A program made the translations under genes and the position numbers. Under the pieces are notes generated by a model, which saw only the letters and a list, made by a program, of their open reading frames with translations, was not told where the DNA came from and made no database searches. From Cynocephalus volans (lineage: Eukaryota > Chordata > Mammalia > Dermoptera > Cynocephalidae), in assembly GCF_027409185.1 (NCBI RefSeq), contig NC_084466.1, forward strand, positions 69,298,501 to 69,362,500: a DNA stretch of 64,000 nucleotides, read 5' to 3'. Of this stretch, positions 1-11,832 are shown in pieces (position 1 is the stretch's first letter; each line of letters opens with the position of its first letter).

Positions 1-248
1 GTTATATGTTCCTCTTGTCACTTAGTTTTTATGACCTATGATACGGATTTACTTCAAAGCAAGCTCACCAAAAATGCTACAATTTGAGAAAATAGCAGTG
101 AATTTGCTTTTTTATTCACAGAACTCACCGTGTAAATTTACAGATTCAAACATGCTACGAAAGACCTATTCACTATTATGGTAGGAACTTGAAAAACTCA
201 CAAAACTCATCCACACACTCTCCTTCATCCTTTCAAAGGGCAGCTCTT

Positions 249-345
249 TTTTGTTTGTTTGGTGGCTGGCTGACACAGGGATCAAACCCTGGACCTTGGT
301 GTTACCAGCACCATGCTCTAATCAGCTGAGCTAACCAGCCAGCCT
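249..345 (-). mobile_element. tRNA-Ile-derived SINE (CYN-like)
   Basis: Read on the minus strand this is a tRNA-shaped element. It has an A box (complement at 319-333), a B box (complement at 278-288), a body close to tRNA-Ile, and a short CAAA-rich tail. Imperfect 15-bp direct repeats flank it at 234-248 and 346-360 and agree at 13 of 15 positions, as expected for L1-driven insertion. From memory it matches the colugo CYN family, SINEs made of tRNA-Ile sequence with little else. The repeat mismatches suggest moderate age. Confidence 0.75.
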
Positions 346-581
346 CAAATGGTAGCTCTTCTAAGAGAGTGAGGGTCCCTCAAATGCGGGTGATGCTCAC
401 TGGAGTGGATCCAAGGTAATGATGAGGTAATGACAGATTCTAGTCAATTTCTAAACTTTCTAAGTACTAAGAAAATGCACAATTTTCTTATTTGGTAGAA
501 AGTTTTCTTATTTGATAGAAATCTGAAGTGGAAAGAGTACCTTCTTTCCACTGTGAACAACCAGTGACTTACACGTCCATC

Positions 582-992
582 TGATAAGGACTGAATTGTG
601 TCCCCAAGTTTTATGTAATAAAAGCTTGATCCCCACTTTAACTGTTGTGAGGGTGGTAAATCCTATAATGGTAATTGAAAGGTGGGGCCTTGAAGAGGTG
701 ATTGGATTATGAGGACTATGCCTAGTGAATGAATTGATCCTAATGAATTGTGGTCATGTCTGATGGCTTTAAAAGGAACCAGCTGAGGAGGTTAGTTCTC
801 TCTCTGCTCCACCATACATGCCACGTGATACCCTGAGTTGCTGTAGTCACCACCAAGACAAGACCCTCACCAGATCCATTCCCTGGACTTTGGCCTTCCC
901 AGCCTCCATAACTGTAAGCAATACATTTTGTTTTCTTACAAATCACCCAGTTCCAAGTATTTTGTTAGAAGCAACAGAAACGGACTAATGCA
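582..992 (+). mobile_element. Solitary ERVL-MaLR LTR (MLT1/MST type)
   Basis: The element begins with the family-typical GGACTGAATTGTGTCCCC block and ends with GGACTAATGCA. A perfect 5-bp target duplication, CCATC, flanks it at 577-581 and 993-997. It is an LTR fossil with no internal retroviral sequence attached, so it is probably a recombination product. The family is old within placental mammals. Confidence 0.85.
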
Positions 993-1187
993 CCATCCCT
1001 GTGTGTGACTGTGATAGGATTGTGTCACACATGCTTCTGCACTAATAAGGGGAGTGATAACAGCACCTGCTGCCTCCTCCCACAGGAGGCGAGTGATAAT
1101 AAAAAGCACAAAGAGAATTAATCAATAATAACTCCCAAATGACATTCTCAACACATTTTTCATTTTCAGTCCAATTGGTATATCTCA

Positions 1188-1383
1188 GTGGTTCTCAGCG
1201 AGGGGCAATTTGCTCTCCATGGGACATCTGGCAATGTCTGGAGACATTTTTAATAGTCCTGACTGGGGTGAAGCTGGAGATAAATAGTAGAGGTGCTGCT
1301 AAGCATCCTACAGACAGTGCAGGTCCCCGCAACAAAGAATGGTCTGGTCCAGAAACCAATAGTACTAAGGCTGAGAAACCCTT
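1188..1383 (+). mobile_element. MER5A hAT-Charlie nonautonomous DNA transposon
   Basis: The sequence follows the MER5A consensus as remembered: a start near GTGGTTCTCAGCGAGGGGC, a central GGCAATGTCTGGAGACATTT, and an end near GCTGAGAAACCC, with inverted termini. It is diverged, as expected for a transposon that moved before the placental radiation. It encodes nothing. Confidence 0.85.
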
Positions 1384-1389
1384 TTATAT

Positions 1390-2300
1390 CTAACATTTAC
1401 AGTTTTAGTGTTCACGCTTATAAAATACTACTTTATTTTAAACCTCTGATTTGTGTCCTATAGCAACAGTAAGCCTATATATACAGGTGTCTAAGTTTTT
1501 AACATTTAGCGCTGGGTCAGTATTTAGCATTACTTATTTTTACCCCAAATTTCCAACCTGAAGCAGCAACACATCTTTGGCTTGGTGATTGTGTTTTTAG
1601 TGGTTGGCTTGGTAAATTAAACTATTTATTCTTAAATTAGACGGGAGGGGGACCCCAACTCATTGCTTGGTTTTGAATAACATTGAATGTTAAACATCAA
1701 CCATCTCCATACCTGTTCCTTCAGAGGCAGATGTTAAGCTGTACTGTTGACTGTTTCCAGCAAACATTTTGGGTCTTCAGGACACAGAATCCTTTCTTAT
1801 CTGAAGCTCTCTCTGTCTCCTGTGCTGTTTTCTCTCCTAACTACGCCCTCACAGGTGAATTCAGTAGAGGTTACTGCATACCTACTGTGTCCCAGAGTGC
1901 TTCCACCACCTGCCTAGGATTCTTCACTGTTTGTCTCCTGTGAAATGAAAAATGTACTTCCTTTGAGCTCTAGCACACTTTTAAAATGACCGTGTCAAAT
2001 CCACCTGCTCAGAGACCCAATAGGTAAAACACAGAGATAATTTCTGCCATCCCCACTCGCTGCCCACGGTTGAGCAAGTTGTCTCTAACAGTCCAGCATA
2101 ACTTGCTTTCGCCCTGTAGTTTATTGCTCCTTCAGGATTACTCTGTTTACCAGAAAAACCATTTTCCTTCGACTCAGTGAAGATTGTTTTCTTTTCCCCT
2201 ACACAATTAAGAAAAAGTACTTCCACAATGCATTCATTTTCTTTCCAGGAAGCAGAAATCGACACACTGTCATCTTCCTATAAATGATTCCGAGAAACCC
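1390..2300. other. No gene recognised
   Basis: This is unique-looking AT-rich sequence. Short open frames on both strands resemble no known protein and are not conserved in any way I can see. Confidence 0.6.
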
Positions 2301-2850
2301 TCTGCTAGAGGTGTCTCTCCAACTTTAAAGGCTGCACGAGGCTGACCTGACTCACCTTTGGAGCTGACGACGAAGCCAGGCCCAGACCGGGCAGCACCCC
2401 TCCACTCTGCGCTACCCCTGTCTCTTCACTTCGGCTCCCCTCCTCGTTGCACGCTCTCTTCCTCTCTTTCTCGCTTCGGATTTCTCTCCTGCAGCATGAC
2501 AGCAGCTCGTGGTTGTTCCTCCGAGGGGCGGATTGTCTGCATTTCCCACTCCCGCGTGTGGGGGAGGCAGCCCCACCACCCGCTTTCACTCCCCTGGAGA
2601 ACCTCCCAGGGCCGCCAGGGGGCAGCAGCGCAACCCCGCGAGGCTGTGGGACGCCGGCCGGCCTCTGGAGCCAGGATTTCCTGCTGGGAACGTTTCATGT
2701 CAGTGCCTTATGTTTGGTCGGTGGTGTGAGCCTCTTCCCATTTCTTGCTCTCCCTATGTGCTGGTGGCACAGAAGGAAGAGTGGACCGAGCAGGGACTGC
2801 TTGGTAAAGAGGGTGAAGGTATTCTAAGTGGGGCTCAGGACATAAGAGGT
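2300..2850. promoter_or_regulatory. Small CpG-rich block, candidate promoter or insulator
   Basis: CpG is clearly enriched here (roughly 25 dinucleotides between 2360 and 2700 by eye) against a CpG-poor background. Pyrimidine-rich tracts and a CTCF-like motif occur inside. Several overlapping open frames exist on both strands, but they reflect GC content and match no protein I know. The block lies about 15.5 kb upstream of the CCDC70 coding exon. It could be a distal promoter, a long noncoding RNA promoter or a boundary element. Confidence 0.5.
2611..2630 (+). promoter_or_regulatory. CTCF-like binding motif
   Basis: The stretch GCCGCCAGGGGGCAGCAGCG fits the CTCF core CCNNNAGGGGGCNNNA closely and sits in the CpG-rich block. 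The core reads on the plus strand. Occupancy cannot be told from sequence. Confidence 0.6.
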
Positions 2851-3055
2851 GACAAGTACTTCGGGATTGCTGTGTAGAAAAGGGATTAAACTGATTCGTG
2901 TCATTCTAGAGTCCAGACCTGAGACAAAGAGTGAAGTTACAGGGAGGCAGAATTGTGCCCCGTAGAACAAACTTTCTAAGAGTTGCCAGCCTAGACCTGC
3001 AACAGGCCGCTCTGCGAGGCTGTGTTGCCTGTTGTAAGCATCAAGTGGCCAAGGT

Positions 3056-3230
3056 TCTCAACTGCTCATTTATAAATGCCCGGGACACTTTATTAAAATG
3101 CAGATTCCTGCCCCACCTCTCAAAGATCTGAACCTGTGGGTCTGGGCTGGGGCCCAAGAATCTGCATTTTAGACTCTGATACATACCCGGTGGGTGCTCC
3201 ATGGACCACACTTGGACAAACAGTGGAGTC
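3056..3230 (+). mobile_element. MER20-like hAT-Charlie element
   Basis: The order of segments follows MER20: GGTTCTCAAC, then TTATTAAAATGCAGATTCCTG, a GGGGCCCAAGAATCTGCATTTT block, and an end near GGACCACACTTGGACAAACAG. It is an old nonautonomous DNA transposon. Confidence 0.7.
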
Positions 3231-3539
3231 ATCTGTCATTAAAGACATCTTCCAACCCTGACATTCTACTTTTTTTGTTGTTTTAGTGGAAAAGGTTGGT
3301 CTGCAGGGGCAGGACAAGGCTGAGGCAAGAGAGGTGCCTATTAAGCAAACTGTAAGGAGCTGCTCCTTCTTATGGCCACCCGTGACTCGTGGGGCCCTGA
3401 GAGTGGCCCCTCCTTTAATCTTCTGTGCTAGGCCCCTCTCTTGCCTCACTCTAGTTCTGGCCCTGCCACCCTCCCAGCCCTGAATCCAAGCCGCCCACCT
3501 CACACTGGGGGTGGGGGACAAAGGGGGAAGGGGACCTGT

Positions 3540-4190
3540 TGGAGGAAAGGACATATAGAAGGTGCTTGAATCTTCTTTCCAAAGTTTGGCCACACCTCAC
3601 AGTGAGCAAGTCAGAGTGAAGTAACTGTGAGCAGCGAGGGCAGAGCCTTGAGGATCCCTTGCTCCAATGGTGGGGTCTGGGAGTACACAGTGACCAAGAG
3701 CCCGGCCTGAGGTGTCAAAAAAACCAAGCTCTTTTTGAGCATGTTTCAGTTCAGGGGTCAAAAAAAGACAAAATTGCAGGTGATAGGGCAGTCGCCCCGG
3801 GAGTTCAGCAAGGAGGGAACACAGGCTGGTCACTCAGTAGCTTTTCCAGATGCTCCTGCAGACACAGCGAAACATGAAGAATGTTTTTCTCCCAAACCGA
3901 ATAACTGTATAGGTAAGGACAGAAATAGGGGCTTTTGTGGGGAAAAAGCAGGAGTCAATGGAAAGTGATTATGAGACTCCAAAGCTAAAAAACAGTAGTA
4001 ATAGCAGTGATAGCTGTATCACTTAAGAAGTCAGGGAATTCGATATGGGGAATTAGTTACAAAAGCCCTGGCAGAGCTGAAATTCAAACAAGACATGGTG
4101 TTGCAGTGGTGGGGTAACTCAGAGACTAGCAACAGGCAATGGCAGCCCAAAGGATGATGCGGAAAACTGCTATTGGAAATGCCGCCCAAA
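3540..4190. other. No gene recognised
   Basis: No recognisable repeat or coding exon was seen. The short open frames on both strands look incidental. Confidence 0.55.
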
Positions 4191-4194
4191 GCGA

Positions 4195-4345
4195 GCCAGG
4201 TGCTACCGATATCCCCATTTCACAGATGAGTAGGGTGAGGTATGGAGATGAAGTAGCTACCCAAGGTCACATAGCTGCTAAGTGTGTAATGAATTTTAAC
4301 TCAGGCGATGCAATCTAGATTCCATGCTCGGGACCACTACATTTA
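4195..4345 (-). mobile_element. MIR SINE, antisense
   Basis: The block CCCCATTTCACAGATGAG, followed by CCAAGGTCACATAGCTGCTAAG, is the MIR core read backwards. MIR is a tRNA-derived SINE mobilised by L2 in early mammals. Confidence 0.85.
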
Positions 4346-4439
4346 TTACCATATGAATGAAGGGCACGTGGGAGGAGATGATAGTAAAATTGAGTGCAAG
4401 TTGAATTCAGAGCATAAATTTTATTATGCATGTTGTTAG

Positions 4440-5230
4440 TTGAGGTGGCCCTGATGGTGAAAGCGAGTTCATTCATTTATTGAACAAAGGCAGCTTACTC
4501 CCGGCCAGACCCTGTGGGTAAAAGGATTATTTGAAAAAATCCACCGTATCTCATAAGGAATTTTAATTCAAAAGACTAATAATAAGTTAATGAGTGTATA
4601 CCCGAGTGTAATTACACAGGAGTCTGAGTTAAGAACGGTATGCCTGACTTCTTGACAGAAGCCATGGAAATGGAGGTAGCTACTAACATTGGCCAAAGAC
4701 CAAGTCATGCACCTGATAAGGAGCCATGGGAGCCCCCTGACTCATAAGTGCTTTTTCCTGCTCTCTCCCCGAAGGTTGTGCAAAATATTGTTTTTGCTTT
4801 TGTCTTATGTGTTATTTTCAAATAAATTAGCTCTGTGTAACCATCTTCATTTTATTCATGCTTTCCATGAGGAGATTTTTATTCTGATGTCACTCTTCTA
4901 TTTGAATAACTTTTTCTGTATTTACCATCTACTAATCCTGACAGCTTCCTAATTTGGGAGAAAACCTTCAGGGTCTCTCACTTCAACTTCGACCTGAATC
5001 GAAAAGCATTTTTAATAGAAGCTTTCATTTTCTTTTTGACTTTTCTCATCATTATAATTTTCCTGAAGATGTTTTAAGAAAAAGAGAAACAGGATGTTGG
5101 AGTCCTGGACTAGTTCATAGTCCAGAAGAAGAACAGTTCAACAACAATCAAACCCTGAGCCGTGCTACAACCTGGACGGTGTCTAAGTGAAATCGGCCAG
5201 TCATGCAAGGGCTGATACTGTTATGATTCT
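4440..5230. other. No gene recognised
   Basis: AT-rich sequence without a recognised element. Short open frames at 4689-4952 and 4954-5190 lack any familiar motif. Confidence 0.55.
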
Positions 5231-5234
5231 CTCG

Positions 5235-5490
5235 TGTGAGGTGCCACAGAGTAGTTTACTTTCATAGACACAGAAAGCAGAGCGGTGGCTGCCAGGAGCT
5301 CGGGGTAGGAGAAGTGGGGAGTTATTATTTTATGGGTATAGGATTTCAGTTTTGCAAAATGAAAAAAAGATTAATTGTACAACAGGGTGTCTGTATTTAA
5401 CACTACTGTACTGTACATTTTTAAATGGTTAAGATGGTAAGTTTTACGTTACATGTATTTCATTGCAATTTTACAAACAAACTCCTGGGT
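5235..5490 (+). mobile_element. L1M 3' end fragment
   Basis: The order GACACAGAAAGCAGAGCGGTGGCTGCCAGG, then a TTTAAATGGTTAAGATGGTAAG stretch, is the familiar 3' untranslated end of older L1M elements. It is 5' truncated. Confidence 0.75.
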
Positions 5491-6860
5491 CTAGGGGGGA
5501 AAAAGTCAACCCCTGACATTCAAAGGGCCCCGTGGAACTGGGCAGTTGTCCAAGGTGTTCCGGGAAAATCTCGTGGTCTCCTTCAGCCCCAGTTTCAGCA
5601 GTGCCAGAGGCCCCGCAGCAGGACGCGAGGGCACCCCCTGCGGACTGGCTCCTGGCCCACTGGAAGGTTTCCAGCCTCAACGCTTTTATTCAGGTCTAAG
5701 GTGGAATCTTAGAGTGGGCTTGAGGGAAAAATATGCACGTCTTCCTGTCCCTAACCTGGGCTGCTGAGTCCAAGAGGGTCTCAAAGTCCCCAGGGGCGTG
5801 TGTCAGGAATGGGGACATGCACAGCGCCACTTGCTGGGGGTTCTTTGCCCTCCCTCCCCACCTCCCCCTGTGTCTGGTGCCCTTTCTAGTGGCTGGGCTG
5901 TCACGTTAAGGAACAGCTGCCTTTCCGCAGGGCTCTGCTCCAGCCCTGCGAACTGGCTCTGTCCTCGCCTGATTTCCTAAGACAAAGACACTGTGTCAGG
6001 CTCTTCCTAATCTTTCTCACATATTTACTTTTTGCAGATTAGTTTTTCTTTAAAGGTGATTTAGTCACATTTCCCCAGAAGGAAAAACCCTTCTAGTAAT
6101 TTTGTTTGAGACTGCATAAAATTTACAGATAAATTTCAGGAGAATTGGCATTCTACTCTTGTTCTTTTGTGATTGTTATCAATTTTGAAATTTTAAGTTG
6201 ATTCTCTCTTTTTTTAAAGTAGGAAATCAAATCATCTGTAAGTAATGCTGATTTCTTTCTAATATTTATACCTACTGTCTTAGTTCCTTATGTAATGATC
6301 GGCTCTCATTTATGAGTTGGTGAATGCTACCCACTTTGTCTTGTTCTTGATTTTAATAATGTTTTGAGGGATGAATTTTTTAAATATTTAAAAACTGGAC
6401 GAGGGCTCTGACTGATCAGAATGGAGGCACCAATCAGAACAGATGCCATGTAGACAACTGGTGCAGCTTAATCAAGTGCAATGATAGGGAAATAGTAAGC
6501 TCCAGGTGTTTTATTACCAAGCATGATGTTGTTTGTTAATTTGTAATAAATTTAAAATAATATTTTAATTCTTATTTTACCAAGAATTTTTTCTGAGTAT
6601 AGAGTAAAAGGTCTTCATGACTTGGTTTCAACCTTTCTTTCCAGCCTGATATTTCTCAATGTGGCTCAACGTGCACCTGCTCACTCATAAAGCCCTCAGG
6701 GACTATCTAGTATAAAGGGATTCAGTCCAGCCGTGCGAAACAAAGAGTTCAGGATCAGATCCCTGGAGTTCCCATTCCCTTCTCATGGACTGCTCTCGGT
6801 CTGGGAAACCCTTCCCGCTAACAAGCTGCAAAAGCACCCAGCTTTCAGAACTTGGCCCAG
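5490..6860. other. No gene recognised
   Basis: The first part (5490-5980) is GC-richer and carries several short open frames without family resemblance. The rest is AT-rich. Its last part may extend the L2 that follows. Confidence 0.5.
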
Positions 6861-7110
6861 ACGTCCCATCTGAAGTCTTCCTCGACTATCTCCGGCTTTC
6901 TGTGTACCTCCAACTGAGAAAGAGTTGGCCCCTTCCTCCTTTGTGCACCCCAGGGTATCCAGGACACTCCTCTAGCAGGGTGCCTGTCACACTTTCCTTG
7001 TATTTGGTTCTTTCCATTTGTGAACTGTGAGCTCCCCTGTCCTTAACAACAAGCACAAGGTCTGATGCCTAATTAGCATGCGATTAACATTTGTTGTCTA
7101 AATGAATAAA
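6860..7110 (+). mobile_element. L2 LINE 3' end
   Basis: The series CCTTCCTCCTTTGTGCACC, CTGTGAGCTCCCCTGTCC and AACATTTGTTGTCTAAATGAATAA follows the L2 3' end, which closes in short tail repeats rather than a long poly(A). Confidence 0.75.
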
Positions 7111-7244
7111 AGAGTGGTGAATCACACTCTCAGCATGAAGATTTATCCTGTACAACCGATACATTTTTAGAAACATTAAATGGGTATATTTTCATCCTCT
7201 TAAATTATGATGTCATGGTAAAGAAAAAAAGCAAGTATCATTGT

Positions 7245-7470
7245 TCTGATTACCTATTGTTGTGTAATTATTCTAAGTGAAGTGGTATAAATGACAATGA
7301 TCATTTATTAGCATTATCTCTCTCAGTTCTGGAGGTTGGCAGGGCTCAGCTGGAAGGTTCTCACTTGGGTTTCTCATATGGATGCAGACAGACGGTGGCT
7401 GGGACGCAGTCATCTGAAGGTGTCCCCACACACATAGCGGTGGCTGACAATACACTCTGTTAGTAATAGT
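7245..7470 (-). mobile_element. Probable MLT1-type MaLR LTR fragment, antisense
   Basis: CTCAGTTCTGGAGGTTGGC followed by AGGGCTCAGCTGGAAGGTTC resembles older MLT1 LTRs read in reverse. The assignment is by eye. Confidence 0.45.
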
Positions 7471-7489
7471 CCCCGTTATGCGTGGATTT

Positions 7490-7685
7490 TTGCCCATCTC
7501 ATAAATGAGATTGCAATGTTTATTTTCAGTTGCATTTCTCTAATTATAAGTGTGCTTGGAAGTATTTTTCATATGTGTAAGAGCCATTTGCATTTGTCTA
7601 CACTCAATTTATTCAAATCTTTTGGTAATTTATCTGTTGGGCTGTTGGTCTTTTTCTATTTGATTTCAGAAGCTCTTTATAAAAT
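7490..7685 (-). mobile_element. L1 3' region fragment, antisense
   Basis: CATTTCTCTAATTATAAGTG followed by a stretch ending in CAGAAGCTCTTTAT is typical of antisense L1 3' untranslated sequence. Confidence 0.6.
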
Positions 7686-7689
7686 GGGC

Positions 7690-8780
7690 ACTGTGGATGT
7701 GGCAGTGAACAAAACAAAGTCTCTGCTTTCATGGGGCCTTCTTCTAGCGGCTAATCCCTTTCTACGGCTTGTGCTGCTGGAATTATCTTCTTTCAATACA
7801 GAGACCGAGGCCACAGGCAGTGATGATTGATTATGCTGCCACCGTCTTCATCTGTGAGCAGGTTTCAGTCTCCCCTACCCTTCCAGGAAAATAACATATC
7901 CCTAGTGGAATAAATCAATTCCTCAAAATAAGGGAATGTGTGTTCTTGAGGTTATTAAAATCCATGTTCTCAAAAATATTTTTTTTTAATGGGGAAATGT
8001 TAATGATGTATTATTATGCAAAAAAGCAAACCATAAAACAGCATACACAGCATAAAACCAATTGTATAGTATATATCTAGGCATACATAGAAAAAATATT
8101 GAAAGAATATGCCCCAAAATGTTTATAGGAGTTACCCGTGAGTACTGGAATTATGATTTTAATTTTCTCCTTCATCTTTGCTCTACTTTCTAATATTTTT
8201 TTACAGTGAACATGTACTGCTTTGAAAATTGGCAAGAATGATAATACCATTTCAAAAAATAATAGTATTAAACAATTTAATCTAAACTTTCTGGAGTAGA
8301 CAGAAAAATTTGATTTGGTGTGGAGTGTGAGGGGGTGGGGAGAAGTGTATTCTTCTCAATTCTGTGAGCTTATTGATATTGAGAATTAATTTACTTTCTG
8401 TACTCCATTTACGTTCAGCAATAATAACCTTATTTGCTATTTCTGCCAGAGGCTGTAAGGTTTACCTAGAATAGCAAACATTATATGAATCACCGAAGCT
8501 CCCAAGGTTTCATGTAAAAATACTTCACCAACCCATGCAAACCAACTCCATCTCAACTTTGAACCTCTGTTAGTGCATGATCACCTTCCAGGTATGGAGG
8601 CCAGGCACCTGAGAACTGTCCTTGACTTCTTCCATTTTCATGCCATGCAACCATTTGATCACCAGTTGAGTCTTTCTTCAAAGTATTTCTTACAGCTGTC
8701 TATTCTTCTCTGACTCTCCAGCTGTAATACTAGTTGTGACTCAGACTGTCTGCTGCCAACACTAGTACAGCAACCCATCA
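7690..8780. other. No gene recognised; one probable unassigned old repeat
   Basis: The part from 8000 to 8240 (ATGCAAAAAAGCAAACC through ACAGTGAACATGTACTGC) has the feel of an ancient mammalian interspersed repeat that I cannot name. The rest shows nothing. Confidence 0.45.
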
Positions 8781-8789
8781 CTTCACAGA

Positions 8790-9030
8790 GTATGGCCTCT
8801 GAGTGGTGCTGCCGGGGTTTGAATCTGGGCTCTCCTTCTGTGTAGCCTTAGGCAAGTTTCTGAATTTCTCTATGCGTTTCCTTCCTCACCTGTAATACAG
8901 AAAAAAGCAGTAATATTTAATTTATTAATTTGTTGTCAAGATTAAATTAGTTAATATAAGTAAAAGGACTTAGGACAGTGACTAGGTGCATAGGAAATGA
9001 TCAATAAATGCTAGCTATTTTCATTATTAT
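8790..9030 (+). mobile_element. MIR SINE
   Basis: A nearly full MIR is visible: GGGTTTGAATCTGGGCTCTC, GTAGCCTTAGGCAAGTTTCTG, a TTAAATTAGTTAATATAAG segment and an end near TCAATAAATGCTAGC. Confidence 0.85.
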
Positions 9031-10718
9031 AATTGATTTGTTATCCTTTACTTTGGGCCTTCTGGTCAGGTCAGCATTATTAAGTTCTGTCATGCCACTC
9101 CTTTTGTTATAAACCTCCATATGAATTTTCCACTAGCCAATGGCTGACTAGGTTTTTTGAACAACATACCCTGCTTGGAACAATTTGAAGAGCTGAAAAT
9201 CTCAGAGATACCTCGGCAGGGAGAATTTTTGCGACCAAGATCTGAACAAAGAACAAAGTCAGGAGAGGTGAGTTGGCACTTGAAGATTCTTTCCCCTCAA
9301 GTCATTTGTTGATTCCAAAAGAGAAAGCAGTGAATGAAAGGCTGAGAAGCTTGAACAGACATTTCAGCAACGTAAAGGGGTCTAGGGAATAAAGTTGTTG
9401 CTAAGGGCCTATCATGGAGGAGAGATTCTAGAAAACATCACAAGCCTTTGTTTGGAGTAAGGGTCAAGTGAAAAAGCATTTCTCACAGAGAGTAAAGCCG
9501 AGCTTAGAATCATCTCAATTCCTGATTGGATTAAAGCAATAGGCTTCTAACCTCTCTACCTGACAGAAGCAAAAGTAAATACCTTTGGAAGAAGATAATG
9601 TCATGCAGAGCTTCAGAATACTGACACTCAATCAAAATAACAAGACACATAAGAAAACAAGTTTTGTAAGGAAAACCGAGGGAAAACATATCCACAAAAC
9701 GTATCCACAAAAGATCCAGACCTTGAATAATAAGACATAGGCTTCAAAATAATTACAATTAATATGTTCATGAAATTAAAAATCAAGATAAATAAATGTG
9801 GTACAAAAAAACTGAGAACTATATAAAATGACAAAATAAATATCCTAGACCTGAATAAAATTCAATAAACACACTTAAGGACTGAATGGATAAGTTAGGC
9901 AGTAGACTAAGCATTGCTGAAGAAAGAATAAAGCACTGGAATGTGGGAGAGTAGAAGATACACAAACTAAAGCACAGAGACCAAAGAATGGAGAATATAG
10001 AAAAGAACATAGGAAATATTAAAAAACCTAGTGGGAAAGCTTAACATGCATGTTATTGGAATTCTGTCAGTGAAAGAGAGAAGAAATTGAGAAGAAATAT
10101 TGGAAGAAATATGGCCAAGGATGTCCTAAAATTGATGACAAGAAGTGCTTCAAGTCCCAAGCATAAAAGATACAAAGTAAGGCACATCCAGTCACATCAA
10201 AATAAAACTGCTAAAGACCAAAGGCAAAGTCATAGCAACCTGAATAAAAAAGCATACGACCTTCAAAAAGCAACAGTTAGGTTGATAGTGAATTCTCTAC
10301 AGAAACAATGCAAGACAGAAGAACTAAAAGAAAATAACAACTAACCTAGAATTCTCTAATCTGTAGAAATATGCTTTAATAATAAAGGCAAATGGGATAA
10401 TAAACGATAGTATTTCTGAATAAAAAAACAAAGGCACTTCTGTTTGAATTTCAGTGTTACCCTAAATGATGTTTTCTTCCTTTCTATTAAAAACTTAGAG
10501 TTGATACTATCATAATTCAAATTCATCAGAGACAAATGCTAATTTTATCATCATTTATTTGCAGAGATTAAAATTCATTTCTTATCCATGTTTTGAAATC
10601 CTATTACCATGAAATTCTCAATACTTGAAACAATGAAATAAAAGGAAAGAGGCATTTGTTTGCACAGCAGTGGAAATATGCTAAGCAAGTCATTGTACCA
10701 GAAAAATCTGTTGCATGG

Positions 10719-11156
10719 TGTAGTGGATTGAATTATGTTCCCCCATAACTCCTTGAATTGTGATGCTTGAAATGTGTCCCCCAAGTTTTATGTATTAGAA
10801 ACTTGGCCCCCACTGTGACTGTTAAGAGGGTGGGAAATCCTATTATGGCAGTTGAAAGGTGGAGGCTTGAAGAGGTAGTTGGTTTGTAGGACCGTGCAGT
10901 AGTGAATGGATTAAAAACAGTGGTCAGGGGCATGATTCTGAGGGCTTTAAAAGAAGAGGAGCGTCTGTCTTTCTCTCTCTCTCTGCTCTCTCTGCTTCCA
11001 CCATCTTGCAATGTGAGACCCCTGGGTCACTGTCACCACCATCAGATGGACTTTGGACTTCCCAGACTCAGAAACTGTAAGCAATAAATTTTGTTTTCTT
11101 TATAAATCACTCAGTTACAGGTATTTTGTTATAAAAAACAAGAATGGACTAATACA
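10719..11156 (+). mobile_element. ERVL-MaLR LTR inside L1M
   Basis: GTGTCCCCCAAGTTTTATGT near the start, GACTTTGGACTTCCCAGACTC inside and GGACTAATACA at the end are MaLR LTR hallmarks. It lies inside the L1M in the same orientation and so is younger than that LINE. The flanking 5-bp repeats are unclear. No internal viral part is attached. Confidence 0.8.
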
Positions 11157-11832
11157 TGTGGTAAAGAAAAAATGCAAAATTAAAACATTTTCAACAAATA
11201 AACACGGAGAGAATTCTTTACAAGACCCATACTAAAGGAAACTTAAAGAGTATGATTTTGGGGGTTGAAGAAAAATAATCCCAAACAGAAACATAGAGAT
11301 GCAGGAAAAAATAAAGAGCACCAAAAAGGGTAAAAGTATGGGTGATTATACATGAATATTGACTGTACAAAAAAGTAATAGCAAAGCCTTTTGGAGTATA
11401 TGTAGGATTGACATTCATGACAACAAAGTGAAAAAGGTGGGAGGAGTGTAAATGGAGTTAAAATCTAAGTTTCTAGCGTTACAGGGATGCGGTAAGAATA
11501 ATAAATATATATCAGGCTTTAATAACTCAAGCATACCTATTGTTATCTCCAGGATAATTACTAAAAGAATATATAACTAATAAAATAATAAAGCTAAAAT
11601 AAAATAATAAAATTATTTCATTATACTGAAAGAAAAAAGAAAAGTAACTTTCAATAGGTTAAGACTAGAGAAATGGTAGGATAATAGATTTAAATCTAAT
11701 ATAAATTAGTAATTATAGTATGTATAAAAATATTTTTAAAATATTAAAAAAATATAAAGCAAATATTAAAAAAAATACTCCAATTAAATGACAAATCATG
11801 TCAGAATGGGAAAAAAACAAAACTCAACTATA

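Noticed and set aside
249-345. Functional tRNA-Ile gene on the minus strand
   Set aside because: The body has drifted from tRNA-Ile at several positions, carries an A-rich tail and has flanking direct repeats, so it is a SINE.
2305-2877. Five overlapping open frames on both strands in the CpG-rich block
   Set aside because: None resembles a protein, and overlapping frames on both strands are expected at this GC content. DHRS12 first-exon residues were looked for and not seen.
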